Assembly (NCBI GenBank): GCA_034406715.1
Contig: CP137867.1
Location: forward strand, 1,178,001 to 1,242,000
Source of the DNA: Rhodotorula mucilaginosa
Lineage: Eukaryota > Basidiomycota > Microbotryomycetes > Sporidiobolales > Sporidiobolaceae
DNA length: 64,000 nucleotides
Direction of reading: 5' to 3'
The position numbers were made by a program, and so were the translations under genes. The notes under the pieces were generated by a model that was not told where the DNA came from, did not search any database, and was given only the letters and a program-made list of their open reading frames with translations. Positions 33,963-45,006 of the stretch are shown here, piece by piece (the stretch's first letter is position 1; every line of letters starts with the position of its first letter).

Positions 33963-35120
33963 CTACGAGGCAAACTGTAACGACGGAACGAGCTAGAGAC
34001 GGTCAATGACTGACGTGCGCGAAGACTTTTGAAACACGAGAGGACCATTCTGGCGTACCTTCTTGACCCACTCCTGAGCCTGTTGTAACAGTAGTCGCGA
34101 ATGTCAGCATCCACTCGGATTCGGGGGAAGTGACTGCGAGGGGGTATTCCTCGCTGCTTACGGTCTTGTTGAAAGCAGCGCGGTCCTGGTTGTAGACTTC
34201 GGCGATGGACGCGACGAGGGCGTCGTCGGCTGCAGACAGCATGAGGAGGGGGTCAGCAAACGCGCGCGCACGTGCGTGAAGAGACGATATGTACTTACGA
34301 TTCGGCTCTTGAAGAAGCTGGACCAGAGCACGGAGGACTGCGGGCAGGGTCCAGAAAGCAAGACCTTCCTTGTTTAGTCGCACAGTTTCCGTTTCCCTCT
34401 GTTGGGGAGCTTTTCCCAAACTCACTCTGTTCAATCTTGGTCGAGGGCTTCCATGCTTCAGACTTGAGCAAGCCCATGCAGATGGCGCCGTCGTCCGTCA
34501 CGTTCGGGTGGTAGATACGGGTAGTCTGTGTCTCGGGCGGTATTCCGTCAGTCGGCTGGCTGTCAATACTGGCGAACGGGGGAGGGGGAGCGACTCACAA
34601 ACTTGACCTGCAGTCGTACATTTCATTCCGGGTGAGCAGCAGGTTAGTACACGACGAGACGCTGTTGATGGACATCTCCAAGAGTTGCGCGTACATTGGG
34701 AGACCTGCATGGGTGGGCGGTCCGCCGTCAGTTTCGAATGCCGGCCCAGCTCCGTCTCGAAGAGTGAATACGCACTTGAAAGGGTACTCGGTCGGGAAAG
34801 TGATGTCGATGTTGAACTTGCCGCCTGGAGAAGACCCACGAGATGTCAACGCGGGAGGGACAAAAGAGGGGGTCGAGACAATCTCTCTCGAGAGGGCCCA
34901 CCCTTGTAGGCCGAGTCGGGCGGTCCCGAAATGGTCCCAGTCTGCGCAAGCCATGCCCGCATTCTGGGGGTTAGCCGTTGCAATGTCCGAGTAGAGCGGG
35001 AGCCGAGAAACTGACCCAGTGGAGGAGGTTGCTCTCGTCCGGCTGAGCGACGACGTGAGGCGGGAAGTCTGCCTGGAGTTCGGCGTACTCCTTGGTGATC
35101 CTGCGAGCTGCGGCACTCAT
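33963..35120 (-). CDS. Ubiquitin-conjugating enzyme E2 with micro-exons
   Basis: Transfers ubiquitin from E1 to E3/substrate. ATG 35118-35120 gives MSAAARRITKEYAELQADFP, VAQPDESNLLHW, then TISGPPDSAYKGGKFNIDIT and FPTEYPFK. The next exons are very short: 10 nt (34695-34704) giving S-P-N and 9 nt (34599-34607) giving V-K-F. They are followed by TTRIYHPNVTDDGAICMGLL with the HPN motif and the catalytic Cys, then KSEAWKPSTKIE, VLRALVQLLQEP, DDALVASIAEVYNQDRAAF and AQEWVKKFAS. Together this restores the E2 consensus YPFKxPxVKFTT-IYHPN. The intron between the micro-exons has a perfect TACTAAC box. The subfamily is unclear (Ubc4/Ubc5- or UBE2L-like). About 150 residues. A 5' UTR intron with a gtgagt donor may lie around 35225-35295. 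Confidence 0.88.
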
Positions 35121-38100
35121 GACTTGGGCTGGTCTGGGCTGGTCGAAGAGGGAGAGAGAGGAGTCGTGTGCTGGGAGGAGGCAGAGCCGACGGACGCGAA
35201 GCAGAAGCGAACGGTCGAGGCTGGATCGAATACCGCTCTTTGATCAGTGTCTTTGTACTACTTGCAGGCCCACTGGGAAGCGACTCACGTCCGTGTGTGG
35301 TGAAGCGTCAAGAGGGAAGAGCGAACCTCCTTTGTCAGCTTCGACGCTATACACTCGCCTCGAGCTGGTTTGCAGACTGGACGCTTGGCTAGCTACGATT
35401 CTATGCGCTCGAGAAAAGCCGTCTGCTCGCGCTTCCTCCTCGCCGCCCACTCGCTCCTCTCGGTTCGGTCCGCAGACGTCACGTCATGCGGAGCCTAAGC
35501 GGTCAGCATAGTCGCTGTGACGATGTGCATGGTCATGCACCTTTCTTGACCTGGAATACCCTGCTACGCAACCTAGCCCGTACCGCTCGCTGCCCTACGC
35601 TCACTCGGCTTTCCGGCGAGACAGGCTCTTTCCAGTCGGAAACTCGTCTTACTGGCCCACCAGCTTCCTGTGCTTGTATCGGTTCGCCGATGCTGAATGT
35701 AATATCAGGACTCGCTCGTCCACATGACCGACTACACGGGAACCGCCTACGCCCAACTGTCCCGGCTCGAATCCGACCACTCAACGCGCACCGCTACGAT
35801 CTGCCCGACCATCTGCCCGTTCGTCCCTCCGACTGCGGAACGAGCTTGGAGCGGTCTCGCCTCTCTGTATTCTCTCTAACGGCTGTGCGCGAGGTAGGCC
35901 GAGTGGTGCATGGCTCCGAGTTAGGGCAACGCAATCGCGGCAGGCAATGGCGCTCGCCGCCGCTGTCTTTGCAGGATTCCCACAGGACGGAGCGAGGCGC
36001 TCCTCCTCCTCCGCAGGTATACGGTGCTGCGCGTGTCCGCTCTGGAACTCCAGGACAAGAGCGTCGGCTTCGCCGTCCTGACAAGACGCCGGCGTGCGAG
36101 ATCGTGGAGCTTCAGAATGTCGCGCGCTCTCTGGGACGCTCAACAGCTCAGAACTCGGCCCGGAGACGCTCTCCGCTCGCAGTAGCACCGCACTCGACCC
36201 TAATCATACGCAGAATGATGCTCGACAAGCCAGGGGTCTCGCGTGACGCAGGAGCTCTTGACTTTCCTCCCAAGACCTTTCGTCGCATCCGTATATCCAG
36301 CCGCTCCATTACACGCAAAGTTTTTCAGCTACTTCTGGCGAACGCTTCCCGTCACATGCGACACGGTTTATCTCGGGCTCCAGGCGCGTGAGGCTGCAGT
36401 CCTCAGCCATGCATTGCGCTCCCGAGTGGCGAGTGGCGCGTTCGCTCATACGCGTTGCAGGAGCGGGTTTCGCCATTGTTCGGAGCTTAGCCCCAGAGAG
36501 AGTTAAAAGGAGCAATTGGGCGACTGTAGCGAGCGAATCATCCACATCAATGCATCGAGTCTCTGCTCAAACTAGAAGCCAGACTGCTCGCAGTCTGTCA
36601 TTCCGGCTAGATGGCTGGTGACGCGCTCACTTCCCGCTCTTATGATCAATATACAATACCTTACAGAGCGCCTAGGGTATCTCAAAACAATCAGTTAACT
36701 CGCATCGGGGCTCTCTTGCGCAAAATCAGAACTTCTGCTCATCCGCCATTGTCCCGAAGCATGCCCGTCGAGTGGAGCATGCACTGACTCACCCCAAAGA
36801 CCGCATATTGCTCTGTTCCAAGGTCTCGTTGAGCAGCGTGACCCCTGGAGGGGGAAGCTTTCCGTTTGATGTCGACGGTGGCTTTCCGCAGTCTCAGAAT
36901 CCTAGCCCATGCATCAGGAGAACCCAGCAGCACCGAGGGTGAAGTTCCCGGCCGGATCTCTACGGCGGCTTCGACCTGCCACCATGCAGAAATAATCAGA
37001 TTTCCCCGGCCGGCCCTCGACGGCGGCTCAGCCCCACTGAGCAGTTAACCTTGTGCTGTCCAGAAGCAACAAATGCTGGAGATGTGAGCTGGCATGGGAG
37101 CAAAAGATCCAGACGATAGCACGACCTTGTCTGCGTGGCAGCAAGCCGTTGCCGCTGGCATTGAGTGGACAGGACGACCTCGAGGTCAAACCTCTGCAGC
37201 AGCGTGAATGCAGTCCCCGCATTGTGGCAAGTCCGAGAGCATTGTTAGCTGCTTGGAAACGTCCTCCCAGCCAATCCAAGGACCGAGTCTCACGCATCTG
37301 CAAGGCGGGTCTCGTGCCGCTGGAATTGAGGCGGTCACGGGCGCGGTGTGCGAGTGGCTGCTGCAGACGCAAGCGTAGCGGGAGCAGCGGGCGTTGAGCA
37401 AAGTTGTTGCGCAGGAACCGGGTCGAGAAAGGACGATCCGCAGGTCTAACGTGTGCGGTGCGAAGAACGTTGGGCTGAAAGAGTCGGGGATAGCAGCGGT
37501 GTTGGAGGCGCGTGGCGCATTTCGGAACACCGAAGAGGGAAAATCAGCTTTGCTCAAGTCTCTGTCGCGCTGATCTCGCATGCTATGCTCATGGGCGGCG
37601 TGAGACGCGAGAAAGCAGCTTCCAAGCAGCTTCACCCTCGCCAACTGGCGTTGAACTTCCACGCTCTTGCGGTTCCACGTGGCCGAGCCGCCGCTGATTG
37701 GCTCCCGCTTGCAGATCCTTACGAGGCCCCTTTCGAGGGATCTGAGTACCGCAGACGAGTTTTGCACCACGCTCTACATGCCCCAAGCGCAAATACAGCT
37801 CACCTGGGACGCGCCCCGAAGCGCGAACCGCGACTCACTCGTGCTCGAGACGAAATCGAGGCGGCGCCTCGTCCGCCTTGCACCGCCACTGCACTCGGAC
37901 AGGGGGAACCGCCGGCGGCGCTCGAACCGCCTCGGACTCATAGTGGGTTCCCTACAGCCTCTGAGGCTCTATGGTGGTAGCGAGCACAATTTGCGCCACC
38001 TCGGATGGGGTATCCAGCTTACAGAACACCTTCGGAGGTGCTGTAGCGGACGCAATCTCAATTCAAAATTTCGTGAGATGTTTTGGGTATGCTAGATGTT

Positions 38101-38260
38101 CCATCTAGCCATGCGCGTCATCGCTCGCGAGCTGGAAGATCTGAGGCTAGGAGGCCAACTTTGGTCCTTCGATCCCGTGTTGCCGTGCTCCAAGTCACGA
38201 CCTCTTCATCTGCCTCTCACCCCAGCACCATCACTCTCACGCACAAGTAAGAAGACAACC
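35121..38260. other. Gene-poor stretch of about 3.1 kb
   Basis: The longest stretch here without a gene I can support. Its ORFs (for example 35486-36391 plus, 37453-37980 plus) show no known motif, no convincing spliced reading frame and weaker third-position GC bias. Holds a diverged pair of GC-rich motifs (about 36947-36975 and 37006-37035, both CCGGCCGG-x-CTCxACGGCGGCT) and a small hairpin at 38091-38109. The part near 35121-35350 is the E2 leader. Confidence 0.5.
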
Positions 38261-38752
38261 ATGGTGAGTCCAACAAGCTACACTGGACGGGATGGGGTCT
38301 TCCAGGCTCTCCCCCGACTGCGGATCTGACCTCTTTCACGTGCCTCTCCATGATTTCTCATCATCACCTCTCCGCCGTAGAACGCCGGAACTGCCCCTGC
38401 TGGACAACCTGCCACCACCGGAGGCCATGGCGGTGATGCGTGAGCCCTCTACCTTTCCGACCTGCGCGCCGCTCGCCCGCAGGGGAAGTCGTGGACTGAC
38501 TTGACCCTCCTCGGGAATTTCAGCCTCGATAAGGGAGTCGCGCAGGCTCTCAACAAGTCTGGACATGGCGGACAGAGCGCCAGCACGATCGAGAAGAGTG
38601 CGTCTGCTTTCGAAGCCATATGGGATTGGATCTCGGATCAGGTACTCACAGACATCGAGTCGCGGCCGCCCACAGTCTCGGACGGCATCCGCACGGCTTT
38701 CAGGAAACTGACCGGCAAGGACGTTCCCGTCAAGGATCAGCAGTACTCGTGA
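38261..38752 (+). CDS. Small fungal protein of unknown function
   Basis: About 96 residues from three exons. The first coding exon is only the ATG (38261-38263), followed at once by a gtgagt donor. Exon 2 encodes NAGTAPAGQPATTGGHGGDA, and exon 3 LDKGVAQALNKSGHGGQSAS, a helix with AIWDWISDQVLTDIE and the end SDGIRTAFRKLTGKDVPVKD-QQYS. The layout 'LDKG...helix...SDGxRxxFxKLTGKDVPVKD' is reminiscent of small hydrophilic fungal proteins with a C-terminal K-x-TGK-x-[FV]P motif. No signal peptide or membrane segment. Each intron has a clear acceptor and the second has a GACTGACTTGAC branch region. Function not known to me. Confidence 0.7.
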
Positions 38753-38874
38753 AGCAGTCGCTTTCGTTTGTGCCCCACTCCCCCTGATCAGCATGTACAG
38801 TGCAGTTCTCGCGATCGTTGTCGTAATTCAAAGAAAAAAAAAAGCAGTGCCAATCAATGCTTTCCGTTCCCGCT

Positions 38875-41455
38875 TCACTCTTCCTTCTCCTCCGACGCAA
38901 GCGGCGGCGCCCAGAACGAGATCTTGCCGCTCGCCGACCCGCCATAGTACCTGTCGGGTCTCGTCGGGTGACACGCCGTGACTGCGGGAACGGCCGTGAT
39001 GTAGTCGGGGTCGTACAGGTGCGCGATCGACGTCCCGTCGGGCGAGTACAGGTCGACGCTGCGTTCCATGCTGCCGATGTGCAAGTGAGGTGGCAGGGAA
39101 GGGACCGTCGACCAACGCGCACGCAGAACCGTCACGTAGCGACCGACTAGGGAAGGAGAGACAAAATGTCTGGTCAGGACAAACGCCTCGTGATCAAAGC
39201 CGGGACGGGAGAGCGCACCTTGGCAGTTGTGAGCGAAGCGCTTGACCGGCTTGAAAGTAGTCGTCTTCCGGAGAGCAGCGAGGTTGGACGGGTCGAGATC
39301 CCAAACTGAACACACGCACGGCCGGGGATAAGCAAAGAGTCGTCAGCGAGAACGAAGCGCCAGACTATGGCGAGGGAAGGAAACTCACCCCGGATCGAGT
39401 CGTCGTACGAGGTACTCGCGAGTCGCGTCCCGGTCGGGTCAAAGTACGCGCTCGAGCAAGCCTTTTCGTGCTCGTGCTGGACAATCTGCGCCTTTTCGAC
39501 AATCTCGTCCCGCGTCGCGTCCTCCGGCAGGCCCTGCAGTTTCTCGAGATCCCATAACCTGTCCCCATCACCCGCGAGGCGGTCAACGTCAGCGCGGTGC
39601 CCACCAACCCGAGAAGAGTGTTAGTTGCGAGAGAACTTACGCCATGAATCGCTTCAGGTGGGCAGTCGCGGCGAGGTTCGGGTTAGCCTGATTGATGTTG
39701 ACAGAGCCGACTATGTGCGCATAGGACAGTGTCCAGTGTGAGTGCGAGTTTTCAAGGGTTCGTGGGAAGAAGGAACTCACCTTTGTAGTAGTCGATGTTC
39801 CACCGCTTCGCGTCGGCCATCGGTTGCCGCATATCCCGCCAAATCAAGCCACCGTCGTTATCCGAAGCTGCAGCATCGACGTCACCAACAAGTTCAGCAG
39901 GACGGTTTTCCCGGCAAGAGAGGGAGGAAAGAATCTCGCACCCCAGAGTTGATTGCCGGTCGGGTCAAAGTCGAACGAATGGATGAGGGCGTTTTCCTCC
40001 CAGTGGTCCCCGTTGATGACCTCCTCCGACATTCCCGTCTCGAAATGCGTGACTCGCAGTGTTCCGTCATACGCCGAGGAATAGATCTGCAAAGCGGTTG
40101 CGATGTTCGTTCGTGATCAGTCGAGATCCAGAGAGGTTTCAACCACACTCCGAGTTTGCGCGACCCCGCGCGTGACTGACCGAACCGGGCTGGCCCGGAC
40201 GAAACTTGAGGAGCGAGACCGAGTTGGACCTGTGCGCCTTCCAATTCCACCACCTCCCATAGCTCGTCTCGACTTCCGCTTCTCCTTCGCCTTCTTCGCC
40301 GTCGTCCCCGACCGGGTTCTTCGGCGTGCCCGCTTTCGATTCGACGGGTCGCCCTGCGTCGGTGCAGTCCCACAAGCTGATGTAACCCGACTTGTCGCCC
40401 GCAAAGACCTGACCGAGGCGAGGGAGAGGTGGGATCAGTTTCGCAACCTCGGCGGTATCAAGAACCCCTTATGGACTTACCAGGTCTCGAGTCGGGTCGG
40501 GGTGGACGACCATCGAGTAGATGCGTTCCGGAATGACTTTGACGATCCTGCGGTGCACGGGAACCCGTCAGCCGGTTGTTGCCCCGAATTGCCCTTGAAA
40601 GGAACGGGCTCTGCGGGACTCACGAGCGCAATTCGAGATTTTCGGCAAAGTTGAGGAGTTTCTTGGTCCCGAGAGGCGGTTTCTTGCCCCGTTCCCATTC
40701 GCTGCCGCCGGTGGTAGGGTGTTGAGCCGGGTCGTACAGGGCGAGGCGGCGGAACTCGTCGTCGAGGGCAGCTTGACCGAGCGCATCGCGCGTGCCTCCC
40801 TCGTTCGCTTCGACTTTGCGATCCGCATGCTTGGCGCGGTTCTCTTCGGCTCTCCGCGCCTCCTCTTCCTCCTTGTTTCTCTATTAGGGCAAAGAAAAAA
40901 GGCACAGCGATGAGTCGCTTTGATCCCCTCTCGAAGGCCGCGCCAAGATGCAAGATGACTGACCTTTTCGATGTCTGCCCTCTCCTGCTCTGTTTGGCTG
41001 TTGACGGCCCTCATGGGCTGGGACCTCCTCGAGCTGCGGCGGACGGACCCTTCGCTGCTGTCGGCTGCATCGTAGCCGGCGGCGAGGGCGTCGACCTTTC
41101 GCTTGCGGGCAGTAGCTTTCGGCTTGGCAGTTGAGGAGGAGGGAGCCTTTGCGGTCGCCTTTTTGGCGAGTTCGCGGGCTGCCGAGGCGGACTCTGCGTG
41201 ACCGGTCTCGGCGAGGAGGTCTGCCCAGTCCGGAAGTAGGGAGGTGAGCGACGGGGGGCGAGACAGGGACGAGACACAGAGGCAAGGGCTCACGTTCATT
41301 CTGCTTGCTCTGCCTGTTCCTGAACGCCGAGCTGTGTGTGTTTTCCGAGAGGCAGCGAGATGAGGTCAGTCGACGTCGAGGAGGAGGACGAGGGACTCTG
41401 GTGATCGAGCGAGCGCAAGAAGGGGAGCGTACAAGTCAAAGCCCTGACCGTCCAT
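38875..41455 (-). CDS. CMR1: Cmr1-type WD40 protein (DNA-damage-associated, WDR76 family)
   Basis: Nuclear WD40 protein; yeast Cmr1 binds chromatin and damaged DNA and takes part in protein quality control under replication stress. A short start exon (ATG 41453-41455) MDGQGFDF is joined to SAFRNRQSKQNEHLLAETGH. An Ala/Lys-rich nuclear segment TARKRKVDALAAGYDAADSS and RRSSRRSQPMR follow. The WD part has SIVKVIPERIYSMVVHPDPT, DLVFAGDKSGYISLWDCTDA, IYSSAYDGTLRVTHFETGM, IHSFDFDPTGNQLWG, AATAHLKRFMRLWDLEKLQG, LASTSYDDSIRVWDLDPSNL and HPTRPDRYYGGSASGKISFW, a full Cmr1 series. The stop is at 38875-38877. Around nine short introns. Only 178 bp separate its ATG from that of CKS1. Confidence 0.92.
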
Positions 41456-41633
41456 GGCTGCCAGTCTACTCTGGTCCACGTGTAAGCACGCGAGTGCAGA
41501 GAGCGAGGAGCAGCTCCTGGACTTTTTTTCGCGGCCAACGCGTCGCGACGCAGCTTGCGCTCTTTCTCTCGGCTTGCAGCTCTACACTCTGTACCCGGCT
41601 CTGGTGCACAGTACAGCAGGAGCACGCGCAACG
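41456..41633. promoter_or_regulatory. Short head-to-head region between CMR1 and CKS1
   Basis: 178 bp must hold the start-proximal regulatory sequence and leaders of both genes. No TATA box is obvious. Confidence 0.4.
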
Positions 41634-42430
41634 ATGCCGACCGACGACGCTGCGTGTGCGCTCCACTCCGGCTCTCTCTCTCTCTCCCTCTCTCTCGGCT
41701 CTTCACTCACTCTCCCGTCTACGCGCAGATCAGGACCTCGTGGACCGCATCTCGTATTCAGACAGGTACAGCGACGACGAATTCGAGTACAGGTCCGTCC
41801 CTACACCCCCAAACGCTCCCACGCTGGATCGAGTCGACGCCAGTTTAGCTGACCCGAGGCCTTTCATCTCGACTGCAGGCACGTCCAGCTGCCGCGACAG
41901 ATGCTCAAACTCAGTACGTATCCCCCCAGAGAGCCGTATCTCTTTGACAGTGTACGCTGACGCGTTTTCTACCTCGGCAGTCCCGAAAGAGGTCAGTCCG
42001 ACGCGGCGTACCCTCAACTGGTTCGACTCTCTTAACACTCTCTCTGCGCGCAGTACTTTGAGCCGGACTCGAATGTTCTGCGGCTACTGACAGAAGACGA
42101 GTGGCGAGGGATCGGAATCGTGAGTTGGTCGGTTCGGTCCCCCGAGGCAGCCGCTCGCTCGCGCGCGTGAGAGCGGTCGGAGAGTTGCCTCAATTCGGAG
42201 GGGAAACCCCTTGAGACTGACGCGGAAGGACATTTCGCCTCGCAGACGCAATCGCTCGGATGGGAACACTACGAGACGCACGCGCCCGAACCGCACATTG
42301 TGAGTTGCGCCACTCAGACCGCCGCGGGTCGAGTTGCGGACCTGCAAAGCTGACCTCACGGTCTGCCTCGCCACAGCTCCTCTTCCGACGAGAGAAGGAC
42401 TACCAAGCCAAGTACGGCAACCAGCGCTAA
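41634..42430 (+). CDS. CKS1: Cyclin-dependent kinase regulatory subunit Cks1
   Basis: Small adaptor that binds CDK and phosphorylated substrates. Exons join to [100 protein letters not shown] and a final R, an almost canonical CKS with the [12 protein letters not shown] hinge region. The coding region is split into at least seven exons in under 800 bp. One of them is an 11-nt micro-exon (41981-41991, codons I-P-K-E together with the preceding base). The first intron is CT-repeat-rich (41670-41700). Confidence 0.95.
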
Positions 42431-42882
42431 GAGCGCACGGCAAAGAAGAACCCGTCGCGGCCTCTTCGGCCCGTCTCTCACATGACCCTTTTCGTCTTTC
42501 AACCCGCATCACCTTGGCAATCCTCGGGGCGCCCTCACCTATATTGAATACCTGTCACCTTGTTTCCGTCCCTAGTCCTAGTCGCATACTCCATACAAGC
42601 TCGACTGCAAAAGAACAGCATCCTCATCCCCGTTTCCATCCCATTACATCGATACCTCGTTAAACTTTGCAGGTTCTCATCTTCGCGCTCTCAAGATCTT
42701 CTCATCTTATCGTGCTCAACTGTATCGGCAAGTCGCAGCCGCCGCGCACGAGCTTCCTCGGAGCTTGAACAGCGCGTCGAGTCGCACTCTCATCCGGTCG
42801 CTGTCTCTGCCTCCTAACCTTGACCTCCCCACCTCGGTCGGCGCTTTGACGCGAGCTGTCTATTCTTACAAGAGACTCGAGT
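42431..42882. other. Intergenic region upstream of the first zinc-finger paralogue
   Basis: No gene seen. Pyrimidine-rich leader sequence towards 42860. Confidence 0.4.
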
Positions 42883-44543
42883 ATGTCCGGCGAGATTGGC
42901 GTCTCGCCCGAGGCCGTCGCAGCCTTGCCCGAGCCGGCGGTCGGAGTCGAGTACCCCTCCGGCGAAGCGGCCAAACTCGCCGTATTCCGGGCCTTTCGTG
43001 AGTTTGCGGTGACCTTCATTCGGTCGCAAGTACATGCTGACTCCGAACCTCCCCGCCGCTTGCAGTCGCGCAGCAAGCCGAACCCGCCTGCCGAGGCAAT
43101 TGGCACAGGCACTCGATCGCGTGCCGTCTCCACGCGGATGCGACCCCTTCGAGCCTCGGCAAGGGCAGCTGCTGCACCTTCATGTACAAGTACGAGGCGA
43201 TCGAGCTCGGCGAAGATCCGGTCAAGATTACGTTCGCCAACTTGGTCCACTCGTGCCCTGAGGGGGTCCGCAAGGCTCGCTTTCGTTCTCAAGAACTCGA
43301 CCTCGGACGAAACTACGTACGCCTCAAAGTCTTTACTGCCGAGCTTCGGTACCAGTCGCAGCAGAAAGAGCAGCCGGTCCAACTCGAGCCGGCGCGCGAG
43401 AACAAGGACGGCGTCGGAGGTGCCAAGGCGGCGACCTCCTCTTCTGCCTCTCAAGTCGACAAAGCTCGCGAGCCAAAGCCCGTCACGAAGGGGACTCCTC
43501 CCAAGGAACCGAAACCGAGCACAGCGACTCGGGACAAGGACGACAAACTCGTGGCCGCAGAAACGGGAAACCCTTCGCCCTCCACCTCTCCTCAAGTCCA
43601 CAAACCCGGCGAATCGGCCTCGGTCGAGCCTGGCACGAGTACGACGACTGTACCTACTACGGGGACGGTGGGTGCTTCCCCTCCCCGAGCGGATCCGGCC
43701 CCTCTTCGTGCTGCCACGCTTCCTCCTCCTCCCGCACAAGCCAGTGACGCCGGTCCCTCGCTTCCTGCCGCCGCCGCCTCTACCGCTACCGCCGCCCAGC
43801 CCGCTCTCTCCCCCGATAGCGAACCCGTCAAGCAGCCCGGCTCAAGGTCGAGCGAGGACCCGCCGCCGTACTCGGTGCAGCCCGTCACGGAGAACAAGGA
43901 TGAACCTCCTCGGAAGCGAGCGCGCTTGACGCCTCCGACGGGCTTCCCCTCGGGCGTCAGCGATGCATTTGGCTCCTTACTTGGATTGATGGACGCGAGG
44001 AGGCGGACTCGCGGCGCCGGATCGAGCCTCGCTTCGCTGCAAGGTCATCACGCGACCTCGAATGATCGCCAGGTCGTCTTTCGCGACAAGAAGACGTCTC
44101 AGAGAGACGTGCAAGTCGGGACGATCTCCCTGTTCGACGCGGGCACCTCGAAACCAGTCGGGGAGGCTCCAGTCAGTCAGGGCATCCCTCTTGGCCCGCG
44201 TTCGTCCTTCCGTCGCCATGCCCAGCAGCAGCAGCAGCAGCAAGTCATGCAACCTCCTCCTCCTCCGCCGCCGCCCATGGCTTCACTCCTCGCGGCGCAT
44301 GGTTTCGACGCCGAACAACGCCTCTCCGTCGAGCTCGCGCTCCGCGAGATCGGGATCCGGTCCATGCAGGACTTGACAACGTTTGTCCTCCTCGAGGACG
44401 AGACCGTCGAGGCGATGGCGCGCCATCTCGGTACCTTCAACATTCCTTGGGCGGGGAACGCCTTGTTCCCGTCCCTCGAGCTTGCGGTGGGAAGCTTGTT
44501 GGCGCAGATGCGTGAAGAGACGCGGGCGATCCGGTGGAGTTGA
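42883..44543 (+). CDS. Paralogue 1: Mutator-transposase-like zinc-binding N-terminus with novel C-terminal helical domain
   Basis: Two exons (42883-42997, 43066-44543) give 530 residues. Residues 14-105 resemble the DNA-binding N-terminus of Mutator-like transposases/FAR1 proteins (WRKY-GCM1 zinc-finger superfamily): LPEPAVGVEYPSGEAAKLAV, FRAF-LAQQAEP, then HSIACRLHAD, GSCCTFMYKYEAIE and ITFANLVHSCPEG, so the likely ligands are C, C and HxC. The middle (about residues 140-400) is Pro/Ser/Thr/Ala-rich with KRARL, a possible nuclear signal, and a polyGln-polyPro run (44225-44280). The C-terminus (about residues 445-525) is a compact helical block (LLAAHGFDAEQRLSVELALR, EIGIRSMQDLTTFVLLEDET). 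The gene at 45007 shares both end domains and the intron position. No transposase catalytic domain is present. Probable transcription factor; function unknown. Confidence 0.75.
44224..44245. repeat. (CAG)n repeat in paralogue 1
   Basis: In-frame CAG run encoding polyglutamine, followed by polyproline. Confidence 0.9.
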
Positions 44544-45006
44544 ATACTGACAGCGGACCGGCCGCTTCTTGCTTTTCTGTAGCTCTTCTCTCCCTTTCGG
44601 ATTGACGCTTGGATTACAGCTTATGAGTCTTTGTCTGCCGTGTGTAGACGAGGTGAAAGGTGCGACTTGAGAAGAGCCCCAGCGTCGACCTTCTCAAAAC
44701 CAAGCGAGCAACGCTTGCCGCAGGATTGCGAGTGTACACTCTCCGGACCATGCGGGTGAGTACATCAGAGCAGTCTACCGATGTAGGGTGAGGTAACTCT
44801 GGAGGGACAAATGCGAACTCCGCGCACGCACCGCTCCGCGGGAAGTCCGGCCTAGCGCTTTGTCTCCAAATCTCAGCGTCACCGCGTGACCACCTCTTCT
44901 GCACCCCTCCCAGCTCGCCTCTAGACACCCACACGGGCTGACACTGCTGCCGCTACATCGTGTACACGGTAGAGATCCCGCCTCGCAGCTCGTCGCTGGA
45001 GCCGCA
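44544..45006. other. Intergenic region between the two paralogues
   Basis: 463 bp, no gene seen; contains the 3' flank of paralogue 1 and the leader of paralogue 2. Confidence 0.4.

Noticed and set aside
35486-36391. 301-codon open frame in the gene-poor stretch
   Set aside because: Composition is irregular, there are no motifs, and the other frames are equally open; not supported as a gene.
38091-38109. Hairpin GCTAGATG-TTC-CATCTAGC
   Set aside because: A single short palindrome without neighbouring features; likely chance.
42702-43739. 345-codon open frame on the minus strand
   Set aside because: Arg/Gly-rich mirror of the first paralogue's coding exon, as expected from high third-position GC.
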